Shown here in pieces: positions 1-11,060 of a stretch of 64,000 nt of DNA; the stretch's first letter is position 1; each line of letters opens with the position of its first letter. Source of the stretch: Polyodon spathula (Eukaryota > Chordata > Actinopteri > Acipenseriformes > Polyodontidae); NCBI RefSeq assembly GCF_017654505.1, contig NC_054534.1:41327226-41391225 (forward strand), given 5' to 3'. Position numbers and translations under genes: made by a program. The notes beneath the pieces were generated by a model. It had not been told where the DNA came from. It made no database searches and worked only from the letters and a program-made list of their open reading frames with translations.

Positions 1-1179
1 CAAAGAGATGGCCCCCGCTCCAGCCATACTAACAATACTCTGACCTGTTGACATTGCTTTGGTTGCTGCACCTATACTGAAGGCATAAATATTATGATTA
101 ATCATGAAAATCTTGAAATACCTATTTCAGACCGTGATATTCTTTTTTTTTTCTTTCCCGATGGGGAAGAAGGTCTGACCTAACTAATGGATTTAGTCAA
201 TAATAATATGAATGCGTAGTTAGAAAAGACACAGAATTTTGCGTTAGATTTATATCCTGCACATTTTGTTACATTGTATCTTTTTTGTGTACCTGAAAAA
301 CTGACAAGTTTTTGTCCCCCAATTTGTGCACTACCAAATTTCAATGAAGGAATCCATGAAAGGCCCCTCTTGATGAGAAACGAAACTAACAGGAGAACCG
401 TCTGCAAATGGTTAAACATTCGAGACAGATTGCTGTAACTATCCTACCTTGACCCTGCTGAATAAAATCTTCCATGAACGATCTACCATCATCATGATCC
501 ATCTCTTGATATGTCAGATATAAGAAAATGGATAAAAGGAAATGGCAGCAGTGGCTAAGAAAAGAGAAATACGTGCTGTAATATCCCTCCCTGTACAGCT
601 CCTCAAACCCATGCCATATTTTTTCTTTCCATATGAAGTGTGTGTGCATGTGTAGGGTAGGGGGTTGTTTGGGTGGTAGGGAGCAGACTAAACCGTGCTG
701 ATCTACATACACATCAAATCAGATGAAATAATCAGATATGCGTCACACTTGTTTAACTGTCACTAAAGTCAAAATTTCAGATATGTGAGTGCTGATTGTA
801 ACTTGATGTCTTTTTAAAGACACAGTACCCATGTATTTTTTAACGTTTTTGTTGTGTAAACAAACATGTGTGCACCATTTCAATTGAAAGAACTTAACCC
901 TGGTCTTCCAAAATGACATAATCAGTAAAACATCTTTTAAAAAGTAAAACAGAAGTAATTACCTTGACACCATGTATTAATGCATATGTTTTAAATTCCT
1001 TGTTTTTTGCATGACACAAAACCAAAAATACATTGTATTAACCTAACCTTTAATCAATATTAACAATTAGCAATGGGTAGCAAAAATACACGTTATTTCC
1101 TTACTAATTCCTAAGTCCTAATAAGTTCTTGAATAATGTATTTTCCTGTTTACTTCCCTGTATTGTGAATGGCCATACC
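1..1179. other. No gene seen, AT-rich unique DNA
   Basis: No reading frame here resembles a known protein and no repeat structure was seen beyond short T runs. The short frames present have no recognisable domain. Confidence 0.6.
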
Positions 1180-1203
1180 AAAAAAAAAAAAAAAAAAAAA
1201 AAA
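1180..1203. repeat. Poly-A run
   Basis: There are 24 consecutive A residues on the plus strand. It may be the A-tail of a retroposed sequence, but no SINE or LINE body was recognised upstream. Confidence 0.9.
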
Positions 1204-1635
1204 GGTTTACCTGGCATCCAGGCCGCAAATCTGCAAAACACCTGTTTAAAAATATGTCAGAAGTGCTTTGAAATGAGCCTTACAGTGAATAACACTATCA
1301 TTTACACTTGAGACTTGAGATCTCTATATTTTCAGAAAAAAAAAAAAAAATCTGTTAGACAGGCCATGCTGATAGACAACCTTTTGGTCAACCGATGAAA
1401 GATACAATGAGGCAACTCCAAATGGATGGATGACAGATTATCCTGTCTGCAGCGGGACAGGCAGAACTGAGCACAGAAGAAAGTCCTCAAAGACTTATCA
1501 TCCGGAACTTAACAAGAGAAGTTTCAGCAGTAGCAGGCCGCCTTTCTCGCTGGTTGCTCTGTCCTACATAATCAGTTGTTTTTTTAATATATATTTTTTT
1601 TTATTTTCACTGGCATATTTTTCAAGTCAACACAA

Positions 1636-1812
1636 GCACGCCTTCTGTGTATCCCCTGGGGGTGAAGCTGGTTAGACTCTGATGCAGCACACTGTGCCTG
1701 GCCTTAATATTTTATACCATAAGCTGTGTGGTTTTTACATCGATCCTCAGATTCATTTCTCAACATAACAAAAATAGGGATCAGTGCCTAGCCCCCTTGC
1801 TGTACAGGCATT
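1636..1812 (+). repeat. Dispersed repeat, copy A
   Basis: This segment matches 8760-8962 in the same orientation. Shared landmarks in order are a CCCCC/GGGGG junction, GGTTAGACT, CCAGCCTTAATATTTTA or close to it, CATCCTCA(G/T)ATTCATTTCTCAA, and a distal block with CAGTGCCTAG or GGCACTGATC. Identity looks roughly 70-75% by eye. No coding potential or termini were identified, so the class of element is unknown. Confidence 0.55.
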
Positions 1813-2619
1813 GATAACTATTTTTTTTTTCCCCTTGCATCCTCACATATTGACCTTTACTGTTACCTGAGCCAGTTTATTCATATGTTTTCCTCCTCCC
1901 ACATCAGGAGGCACTATGAAAAAAAAAAAAAACAAAACAACAATATTGCACTTTAAGCAGAATTGGGGAGTTGTGTCATTGTGCACTAATAAAAAAAAAC
2001 AACATAAGCATTCGGTAGGAAGCATTTATGGACTGTCAGAAATACACAGTACAGTGATCACCAAAAATATTATGACATTGTTATAATTTAATGATACCTT
2101 TCAGTCAGTAAGAATACAATATTAAGTTGTAATCTGAGTAACAACTGAATGAACAGAGCCCCCGAGTTAAACATGATTTGCCAGACTATATCAGTATTAT
2201 TTTACATATTATAATTATAGTAAATATTGGACACATTGAATATCAACATATGACAGGCTGACATATTCTTGGAAGACTCTTCAGCAATTTTTCCATCAAA
2301 TTCCAATGGTTAAATAAAGTCAAATAAAGTGTTTTTGTTTGAGGTATTTATTAAGTCCATGTAAAGTAATAGCAATACTGTATGTTAAAAGAGGTGGTCT
2401 AATCAATTGACATAAACTGCACCTTGATACCGCCACCAGAGGTATATTTTTTTTAATTAATATTTCAAATACTAGGGAGGTGCTATGTTAATTATTTGAA
2501 GGGTGGCGGTATTTAGATCATGTTTTACATATATTGATTTTAATACTTTTGTTACACAACACCTTTTTAAAATATTGATAGTAAGATGTGTTATACGGTG
2601 TTTGCTAAACGAGCAACAA
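1813..2619. other. No gene seen
   Basis: AT-rich sequence with A and T homopolymers near 1821 and 1920. A short inverted pair (ACCGCCACC near 2430 and GGGTGGCGGT near 2504) was noticed but is not enough to call an element. Confidence 0.5.
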
Positions 2620-2667
2620 AATATATATATATAGATATATATAGTATATATAATATATATATTATAC

Positions 2668-2737
<70 letters not shown>
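2620..2737. repeat. (TA)n array followed by poly-T
   Basis: An imperfect alternating TA tract is followed directly by about 33 T residues. Reading frames across it encode only YIYIYI and FFFF or KKKK and are not genes. Confidence 0.95.
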
Positions 2738-2742
<5 letters not shown>

Positions 2743-3479
2743 ATTTACCTGAAGGTACGATTCCTACAATGTACACTGTTACTGCACGGTGTGTACAGAA
2801 CCAGACATTGTCTTTGTGTATTTTCTGTAGATTATTTGTTTTTCTAGGATAGGACTACTGAGGCATGAAAATGCAATTGCCATAGTAATGTTAGGTGTCA
2901 TACATAAAACTGTAGGATGATAATTTCCTTGGAACTGAATTACTCATTTTAGCTGCTATTTGCAGTTAAAATGATTGCTAGACATGATTTTTCCAGCCTA
3001 TGAGCGGCTGATTCAAATAATGACTGGGAATAAAAGGATCTGTCAAATCAAAGCAGAGCAGGTGAAACTATTTTAATCAGATTCAATTGAACACAAATAT
3101 ATCAGAGTCCTTGGTTTTTCTAAGTTAATTAATATTGGACAGAATCAAAGAGCAAGTGGCTTAAGGTTTTGATTGTTTACATTTCCCTTTGTATTTGAAG
3201 GCATTTTGCAATTGTCTGAGTGGTTCTGGGTCCTCTTGCTTTAGTATTGAAAAATTATTAGTTTTCATTAATCTACCTGTCTGCTTGGAATTGGGATGGA
3301 AATTCTAAGTGCCTAACTCCATTTAAATATTAGGAAAATAATAACAACTCTGCCATCCCTGCCTACTACTATTCAGTAGAGCTAAACTTGCTTCCCTATC
3401 TCACATTATCCCAGAGCCTAGAAATTGGCAAGCAAAACAAAAGGGGAATAAAAGAAAAAGGGTCCATAAAATATATACA
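2738..3479. other. No gene seen
   Basis: Unique-looking AT-rich DNA. Nothing recognisable lies between the TA/T tract and the 3' truncation of the gypsy element. Confidence 0.5.
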
Positions 3480-3489
3480 CTGTATGTTT

Positions 3490-3911
3490 TTTAGGCTCAT
3501 GAGCAACATCTTGTAAAACTTTCCTGCTGATGTACAGGACCGGGTGCTCGCTTCCCCGAAACTCCTGAGACAACACTGCCCCGAGACCTGTCTCTGACGC
3601 ATCCATCTGCAGGATAAACCTCTTACCGAAATCCAGGCTGCACAGCACTGGCTTGCTACACAGCCTCTGTTTCAAGGTGAGGAAGGCCCTCTGGCACGAC
3701 TCTGCCACTGAACCGAATTTGGGGCAGCGTTCTGGATGAGGTCTGTCAAGGGAGCTATGAGCGTGGCGAAGCTTGGGATGAACGTCCTATAATAGCCCAC
3801 TTGTCCCAAGAAAGAGCACACCTGGGTTTTGGTTGTAGGAACCAGCCAGTCAGCCCAGGCTTTCACCTTAACAACTAGCGGCCTGATCTGCTCCCCCCCC
3901 CACCCCGTCAC
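3490..3911 (-). pseudogene. RT connection and truncated RNase H of the Gmr1-type element
   Basis: The frame at 3911-3672 has VCSFLGQVGYYRTFIPSFATLIAPLTDL, the usual RT-RNase H connection. The next frame, from 3708, has RAFLTLKQRLCSKPVL, then FILQMDASETGLGAVLSQ with the first RNase H Asp, then YISRKV. After HEPKKHT the sequence stops resembling RNase H, so the element is truncated there. At least one frameshift lies near 3700. Confidence 0.8.
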
Positions 3912-4507
3912 ACTTGATACCCCAAATACTCTGACTCACTCTTCCCAATGGCACACTTCTTTGGGTTAGCAGTGAGCCCCGCCTCCCGCAAGGATTGCAG
4001 CACCGCCGCCACCTTACACAGATGACTCGACCAATCCTCACTGTGGCTAACCACATCATCTATGTAAGCAGCGACATACTGCTGATGGGGCCACAAGATG
4101 TGATCCGTCATCTGCTTGAAAGTAGCGGGTGCTACGTGCAACCCAAACGGCATGATCCTAAATTGGTATAACCCGAAGGGAGCTGAAAACGCTGTCCTCT
4201 CTCTAGATTCCGGGGTCAGGGGTATCTGCCAGTACCCCTTCCTTAAATCCAGTGTTGTCATAAAATGAGCTGTGCCTAGACGCACCAGCAACTCATCTAC
4301 CCAGGGCATCGGATAAGCATCAAACTTCGATTTTTCATTGATTCGTCTGAAGTCAATGCAAAACCAAGTTGACCCGTCTGGCTTATTGACTAAAACAACA
4401 GGACTGTTCCAGTCACTTTGGGACTCTTTTATTACCCCCAGTCTAAGCATGTTATAAATTTCCGTCTTTATCACCTGTCTTTTACGCTCAGGTATATGGT
4501 ATGGCAT
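3908..4507 (-). pseudogene. Reverse transcriptase of the Gmr1-type element
   Basis: This is 199 intact codons covering most of a gypsy RT. Visible motifs are VVLVNKPDGS, CIDFRRIN, FMTTLDLRKGYWQIPL (contains the first catalytic Asp), TAFSAPFGLYQFRIMPFGL, and YIDDVV, the YxDD active site near residue 148. The segment ends with LTANPKKCAIGKSESEYLGY, the usual end of the thumb-proximal region. It is the best preserved coding stretch in the window, but it is framed by a stop upstream and a frameshift downstream. Confidence 0.9.
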
Positions 4508-4555
4508 CTGGCGAACTGGAGCCCCCGGATCAATGTCAATGTGATGATGGGCTAC

Positions 4556-4756
4556 TCAAGTCTGCCCTGGAAAGGGAGAAAACACATCAGGAAATTCCAT
4601 CACCAGCTCTTGAGCCTGAAATTTCTGCGCTGGTGTCAAATTCTCCACAATCTGTACCGACCCTTTTCTCGTCAACACAGAAAGATCAGGTCCCAGGTCT
4701 GAGGTGTCATCTTCGTACGCCACTAGCAACACCTCCGGTTGCAACCAAGGCTTCAA
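4556..4756 (-). pseudogene. Integrase-RT linker of the Gmr1-type element
   Basis: The frame reads from LLKPW through a variable acidic stretch into an RT N-terminal segment with QELVMEFPDVFSPFPG, a typical lead-in to gypsy RT. An in-frame TGA follows GQT. The frame then resumes with HHHIDIDPGAPVRQ and the RT at 4507. This continuous path is the direct evidence that integrase lies upstream of RT here. Confidence 0.75.
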
Positions 4757-4799
4757 GAGGTTTATATGATAAATGTGTTTCTCTCCCCGTCACTTCGGC

Positions 4800-5271
4800 T
4801 GGCAGATCTCATAGTCCACCTTCCCAACCCGGCGTGTAACCTCAAAGGGTACTTGTCACTTAGCCAAGAGTTTTGACTTGGAACTGGGTAATAATAGAAG
4901 TACCTTATCCCCAGATGAAATGTGCACAACCGGGCTCCTCAGTTGTACTGTGTCTCCTGTCTGTGCTGAGCCTACTGCAAATTGTCATGAGCCCATTTCC
5001 CAACAGACTCAAGATGTTTGAGCAGGCCCAATATGTACCACAGGGAATTTGTCGAATTGTCCTGCTGCTCCTCCCACATCTCTCTGACCAGATCCAATAC
5101 ACCCCGGGGTCTCCACCCATACAACAGCTCGAGTGGTGAAAACCCAGTGGAAGCCTGGGGTACTTTTCTGATCGCAAAGAGAAGGGGAGGAATCAGCTGG
5201 TCCCAGTAACGCACATCACTACGAATAAACCTGCGCAACTTGCTCTTAAGGGTCTTATTAACACGCTCCAC
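4800..5271 (-). pseudogene. Integrase C-terminal region of the Gmr1-type element
   Basis: ERVNKTLKSKLRRF marks the end of the core domain. It is followed by FSPLELLYGWRPRGVLDL and a helical region with LKHLESVGKWAHDNL. Near 4790 the frame contains HIYHINLLKPW, the conserved end of a gypsy integrase tail. The same ELLYGR and YHVHLLKPW motifs occur in the other gypsy element at 33.2-33.5 kb, so the two belong to the same clade. Confidence 0.8.
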
Positions 5272-5525
5272 AAGAGCATCGGTCTGAGGATGAAACGAGG
5301 TGAATGAGGTCCTTAATGGTCTTAATTCCCAAAAGCTTACATGTTCTGCGGATTAGGTGGGACATAAAATTGGTGTCTTGGTCGGTCATTATTTCCTTGG
5401 GGATCCCCACCAGGGAGAAAACCGTCACAAGCTTGTTAGCAGCAGACTTAGCGGACACAGATCGGAGGGGAATAGCCTCTGGATAACTTGTAGCATAAAC
5501 TAAAATGACCAGTAGGTGGGTTTAT
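5258..5525 (-). pseudogene. Integrase core remnant of the Gmr1-type element
   Basis: The frame contains YPEAIPLRS just upstream of the first methionine used, then VGIPKEIMTDQDTNFMS, in which the D of TDQ is the second catalytic Asp of the DDE integrase core. After GIKTIKD the frame slips, and the E-containing segment (a PQTD-V-ERVNKTLK type region) continues in the next frame at 5271-4972. The first catalytic Asp region and zinc finger are not present. It would have inserted the cDNA copy into the genome. Confidence 0.8.
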
Positions 5526-5809
5526 CCCGCCGACACCCATCAACCAAATCTCTGACTAACCCTTCCCCCCAATCCCTTCGCCCTCTCCGGGGCCAGTTGA
5601 GGGGGTGATCCAGTAGCAACACTCCTTTCAGGCAGTCTCGCGGGTGTTGACTCCACTGCCTGGTTAATAAGTAACAAAAAACAGAAAATAAATGGGTTTA
5701 TATACAGACATAATGAAGCGTATCCACGCAACTGAAACTATGTAAATAAAAAACAAATAATTTAACATAAATTGATTTTATATACAATCGCAACAGCACA
5801 ACATGTTAT

Positions 5810-6850
5810 CAAAGAAGCCTAAGTGCTTGCACAATCCACACAGACTGCCTTTGCACACTGGGCACAGCTATCAAGAGTCTTGTTACCATTGCATTTGGCA
5901 AGCTGGCATTGTCGTTGCTTCCAGTTGGCACCATGGTCGTTACCTTCAACTGCGTGTACCTGCTTTGCACTATTCTTCTGTTTAAAATGCTTCTACCAAA
6001 GTTCTTCAGCTAGCTGCAATATATAATTTCTCCTTGTTATCTTCTTGCCCATGCTTGCCTTGTAAAGAATAAAAGAATTTATGGCTGTGAGAGCCAATAC
6101 ATTGTAAAACACATGAACAGGCCACCTGCGAGCCCTAGCTTTCATCGAGCATATCTAGTTTAAAATGACAACGCCATCCTTCATTGTATTGTAAAACTCC
6201 AGTCTCCGTTTTTTTTTTCCACCAGTCCCGATAGTAACTGATGGATGAAGGGAGCAGAGCATAATTACATTCTTTCTCGGCTTGCACTTGTAAACTGTTA
6301 GGGTACAGTCACATGCTTCAGAATTGTAGTGGAGTACAGCTCTGTTTGCAGGTCTCCTGCAGATGGTGGCAGTTCTCTCCTTTGGTTATTTAGTTCCAGC
6401 CAGGTTTTTTTTTTTTCTTTTTCAATTATTTTGTCAATTGCAGTGAGCTAAAAAAATGTTGGTGGTAACTTTCTCCCTTTCCTAAATAGGCCTTTTTTAG
6501 CTGGGCGCGTCTCATCCTTGCCCAAGTAAGGGTAGCCATTGACCAAATATTTGGATATTTGCCCTCTGCCAGCCAAAACTTAATCCCAAATTTGTTTGTT
6601 AGACATATATCCACTGATAGCTTGTTCATCCACTGTACTGTTCTCTCCCCGTGTAGCACAGAATGCTGTCATCAATGAAGTGGTTCAAAACTTTGGGTGC
6701 CAGGGCAAATTTATCATTTCTGGTTGTCTTCAAATCGAAATGCAAAAAAGTTATAGTTTCATAAAAGCAATTCCATGCCATTAAAAAAAGATGGTCCCAA
6801 CTTACTGGACCAGCTACCCAGTGGCAAACAATAGTGCAATAAATGCATTG
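5810..6850 (-). pseudogene. piggyBac transposase remnant, copy 1
   Basis: The minus strand carries ordered piggyBac segments in shifted frames. From 6800 down these are FLHFDLKTTRNDKF and PKVLNHFIDD (N-terminal part of the catalytic domain), then KFGIKFWLAEG near 6580, LGKGESYHQHFFSSLQL near 6450, FYNVLALTAIN near 6090, and RRNYILQL near 6035. A cysteine-rich C-terminal finger follows at about 5950-5820: CQLAKCNGNKT, CAQC, VC.DC, then a TAG stop. Multiple frameshifts and lost segments make it inactive. Intact piggyBac transposases of about 500-600 residues move DNA at TTAA sites. Confidence 0.8.
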
Positions 6851-6859
6851 CAATATTTT

Positions 6860-7252
6860 TTTTCAAATGAATAATGAAAGGCAGTTTAATCTCATCAGAT
6901 TCTATAGTGGGGGGCCCCCACCTTAACCCCAAATAAAAATGTATTTATATCAAAAGGCTTTTTATAATCATACAGTAGCCGCTCAGTAAACTGGATATGT
7001 TTGTCCGACATAAGGAGTTGATGGGTTTAAAATAATATATTAAAATTCCACACACATACATATATTACAGTAGGCCTATATAGTATAGAGTTTAGTACTG
7101 TAGTAAAATCAAATTAATACCTAGCACACTTTCTTTTTACTTTAACCTGTAGTCTAACGGTAACACAAAATAAATCATGTTGCTGCATTGTACACATTGG
7201 TGTAAAATGAGAATGAAAGACTATTTTAAATTAAAACTAAATTATTTTAGCG

Positions 7253-7253
<1 letters not shown>
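6860..7253. other. No gene seen
   Basis: AT-rich DNA beyond the piggyBac remnant. It may include the 5' non-coding end of that element, but no terminal inverted repeat or TTAA-CCC end was recognised. Confidence 0.4.

Positions 7254-7311
<58 letters not shown>
7254..7311. repeat. (ATT)n microsatellite
   Basis: About 19 consecutive ATT units. Confidence 0.95.
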
Positions 7312-8759
7312 GTGGCATACTTAGTAGCCTAGACAATTAACCCAAAAATAGATCATTGTGCTGCATTAACAAATTATGGTACTTACAAGAGGACAGTCAA
7401 TGCTCTTTAATATGAATTTCAAGGAACCTGCACTCTGCAACCTCAGCACTTTAGTACATCTACCCATATATGTGATGTGACTTTTTATGTATTTATTTTT
7501 TAAAAGTAGAGCTTATTAAAAAGTGAATGCTTAAGGTCTTAGGAGTGCAGTGTTTTACACATGGTGTATGTTTCCGACATTACCCTTGTTCCAACCATTT
7601 TAATCACAGAGAGAAGAAAGCTAGAGTGCCCAGTGTTTGTATAAAATATAGAAGGTGGACCAGCCACATACAGGTCCACTGTTTGGACCGGATTTCAAAA
7701 GATTCCAATCACGGTGTCCAGACCGGTACACATCCCTATTGAATACAGTATGTACCAGTCTTGATCATAGTTTTATCAATAGCAATTTTTAAGAGTTTTA
7801 TAGATCTGGCAGTTTTCAAATCTGTCACATCGTGTCTGTGTCACTTCAGCTGTGTATGATCATCGCGCTGTGAAAGTATCTTGTCGTCCCATGAACAATT
7901 GCCTCATTTCTGGTGTGTAGCGGCCTTTATTGTTTAGTTTCCCTTGTAACAATTTTGCACACCCACATTAATTTTAATACAACATTTACATCAAACAACA
8001 ATCATGCATCTTGCACAAAACCCTGACAATCTTCACAAAATATAATATATGCATTCTTTATAATTTTAACCCAATATCTAGAAAATATAAACAATAAAAT
8101 CAAAAATACATAACAGATAGTACATACCAATCTGTCTTGAATGACTGTGTATCTTTCCAATATCCACCCAAACAAAGCAATACTAAATTATCACATTGGA
8201 AAAATATACTATTATTATATTTTGCATTATTTTAAACTATGCACTTACTTAAGCAATATCAACAGATGAACGGTAAAACATCTTACAACAGTACAACATG
8301 GTAAATATACATTCTACACATTTTATAAAAGTATTATAATTTTTTTTAGTTTACTTTAGTGCTTTTTGAACTATTAAAAATTGCGTTAATCTGAATTTCC
8401 TGTAACAGCATGGAAGCATGTTAGTACAGGCCCAACTTTTACTAAAAAAAAAACTTTTGACTTGACCCATGATCCCCCTCTTCCCAAGAACTGTCCCCAA
8501 TCACACGACAAGAATCAAATTACTCAAAGATGTAGAATTAAAAGGTTAGAACTGGATGGCTCTTTATGCTCTATTCTAAAACGTTGTACTTAAGGCCACT
8601 TTCTTTTAATGGTGTATTACATTATAATTTTCTAACACTGATAATAATATTCCTGCTACTATGCAATTATTCTTATTTTAGGTGTCATGGGTACTTTGCT
8701 GTGTGATTTGTCCTTTTGGTACCTTGTATATAATGCAAACTTTGCTGATACACTTTTTT
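7312..8759. other. No gene seen
   Basis: AT-rich unique DNA with short frames that show no known domain. No repeat termini were recognised. Confidence 0.5.
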
Positions 8760-8962
8760 TTTCCTAGAGCACAACCCAAACACAGCACCTGCATCCCCCA
8801 AGGGGGTTAATTTGGTTAGACTTTGATATAGCATGTTGTGTCCAGCCTTAATATTTTACACAAGAAGCCATACCATCTTTTATCTTTTATTTATGGCCAT
8901 CCTCATATTCATTTCTCAATAGTGGCGGGCGCAGCGGGGGGACTAGGCACTGATCTTCCCAT
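8760..8962 (+). repeat. Dispersed repeat, copy B
   Basis: This is a direct repeat of 1636-1812, with the shared landmarks GGTTAGACT, CCAGCCTTAATATTTTA and CATCCTCATATTCATTTCTCAA. Copy B carries a small insertion (TCTTTTATCTTTTATTTA) relative to copy A. Its class is unknown. Confidence 0.55.
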
Positions 8963-9236
8963 TTCTGTGCTACTCTTACATATCCTGCGGTTGAGGCAAC
9001 CTAGGGAGATTGATGGGGCCTTGGCACCCACCCCGTCGATGTATGTTTCTCATGCATGAAATCAACAACAGGAAACTGAAACTTGACAACTGGCAGTAAT
9101 ATCAGCCACCTCTGTAATAAATATAACAGGATGCTCTTCAATAATTTAATGGAACTGGTATTGTATCATGTATGCTGTAATGAAAAATCTTTCTCCCCTC
9201 ATGAAATGTAAGCAGGCAACAAGCCACTGTGGTTGT

Positions 9237-9285
9237 ATTATTATTATTATTATTATTATTTATTATTATTATTATTATTATTATT
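9237..9285. repeat. (TTA)n microsatellite
   Basis: About 16 TTA units with one interruption near 9260. Confidence 0.95.
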
Positions 9286-10829
9286 TGCACAATCCTGAAA
9301 TAGCTTCTCAGGATCAATTAAAATGTTAACTTGTGGTTACACTTAAGTGGTAAGTACAGGGTATATTGAGTGTTAAAAAAAGATAGCAGTCTTTCAAGTT
9401 GATAAAAAAAAAAAACGAGGTGACTTTTATCTCCAAGTGCTTTGGTCTTTTCCTTTTCAGATTTGCCCCTAACCATGATGTCCCTTTATATAAAAATTGA
9501 CAGTGCCCTGAATTTCACAGGATACACTCTTACGGAACCCTAATGAAAATCAATGGCAAAATTATTCCATCTGTCATATAATTTGGGATATGTAAATAAT
9601 TAACACTCTACTTAATTTGATTTTGAAGATTTGATCAAGCTAAGAAGACGCACTAACAACACACCCACAAAATCCAATATTATGTACTGTACTAATATTG
9701 TGAATAAATGTAAGCAGAACAGCACTCAAAAACAGTGCATTATTTCAGATTCATCATTTAACATTGTTTGTCATTCCTTGTGTAATAACATTAGGAAAAT
9801 TACTGTTACAATAAAAAAGGTAAACATTTTTGCAGCAGTCCATAAAATATCAGCCCCATAACATAACACGTGCTTGACTATAACAAATAAAAATAAAAAA
9901 GGGTAATAATAAAAAATATATATTTTACAGACCCCCCAGAACAATAGCATCCAACACGTGTTTATTCAAGACAAAGGGTCCTTGCTGCAGCCCCGTCCTG
10001 TTTTGCAGAAGAAAATATTTGGACTACTAGGAGGCAATGCTACCAGCCAAAGGAATATAAAAAGAACCCATAAAAATATTGAATTCCAATCTGCCATAGG
10101 ATTAATTTTATCACCATGGATCCAATTTCTTAGATGGTTCCTAAATATATATTACATTGAAAAATAGGTGCTGTAAGAGGGGGAAGGAATTCAGTTTTTT
10201 ATAGGACTTAATAAAACAACAGCAAAATTGAATTAGATGGCATGAGGTTAAATTGCCTGACAAAATTTGCTGGGTTGCTGTTTATCGGCCATTTATTAAA
10301 CAATTTACTCTGTCTTTCACAAAAAGATGCACAGGTTTACATCGGCATTATCCCGGGTCGACTCAGGTACGTGGTTTCCCACTATGAGGGATTGTGACCC
10401 TGCTAGCCAGAACCCAGATCAGGATCTGGGTAGGAGTGCTATTGTCTTACCCCTCACAAGTTCCTATTTTATTGTGTTTTCAGTAGCTGCCCTATGATAC
10501 TATATACCCTCTATTAAGACCTACTTGCAAGAGGGTGACTTGGAAAGAAAAGGCAAACCTGTGCTCTGTAAAGAAACCACTCTCCAAATCTTTGCCCCAT
10601 TTGGTGGTAGCACAGATTAAAAAACTTGGGGCAAATATGGTACCAAAATCGTTTCAGGTTTGATTGTGCTCATTTGCAGCCACCTAGCACACCACAATCA
10701 GGCACTATTTACATTTATTTTAGTGTTAGTGCTTTATTCAGTGATTGTGTCCTAAAACTTTACAATATAGTATTTTTTTACCCCTTTTTTCCTACCTAAT
10801 TTGAAATGTCAAAATGGAATGTCGTCTCT
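9286..10829. other. No gene seen
   Basis: AT-rich unique DNA. The short frames at 9631-9861 and 9958-10167 show no known domain. Confidence 0.5.
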
Positions 10830-11060
10830 GCTGCAACCCACGTACCGATCAAGGGGACTTAAGATGTAGTCAACAGTCACCATTTTTCACCCTGATTTTA
10901 CCCAATGGATGTTATCAAGCTAATGCCTGTCTGGATATGAAGGGTTGCTTGAGTGATTCCTCTTGTTAAATCAATGGATCCCCTATGGGCCCCCAGCAAA
11001 GATCTGCAATTTGAGTGGGATTTGAACCACACTCGCAGGACTCACTTTTACAGCATATTT
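10830..11060 (-). repeat. Possible SINE-like dispersed repeat
   Basis: Read on the minus strand, position 11025 carries GGTTCAAATCCCACTC, which fits a Pol III B-box. It is followed by about 180 bases of unique-looking body. No clear A-box or A/T-rich tail was found, so the SINE assignment is weak. Confidence 0.3.

Larger units (their letters stand above)
3480..5650 (-). mobile_element. Gmr1-type Ty3/gypsy retrotransposon remnant, integrase before RT
   Basis: On the minus strand the order is integrase core (5525-5258), integrase C-terminal region (5271-4800), linker (4756-4556), reverse transcriptase (4507-3908) and the start of RNase H (about 3720-3490). In ordinary Ty3/gypsy elements the integrase follows RNase H. 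The order here, with a gypsy-like RT, matches the Gmr1 clade of fish and other deuterostomes. No LTR, gag or protease was found. The element is cut at about 3485 within RNase H and at about 5530-5650 within or before the integrase core, and it abuts a piggyBac remnant on its upstream side. Stops and frameshifts show it is dead. Confidence 0.85.

Noticed and set aside
2586..2852. Frames of 60-90 codons with YIYIYI, FFFF or IIII
   Set aside because: They are translations of (TA)n, poly-T or (AAT)n repeats, here and near 19000, 23700, 26350, 27300, 34000, 35650, 46380, 48700 and 55300.
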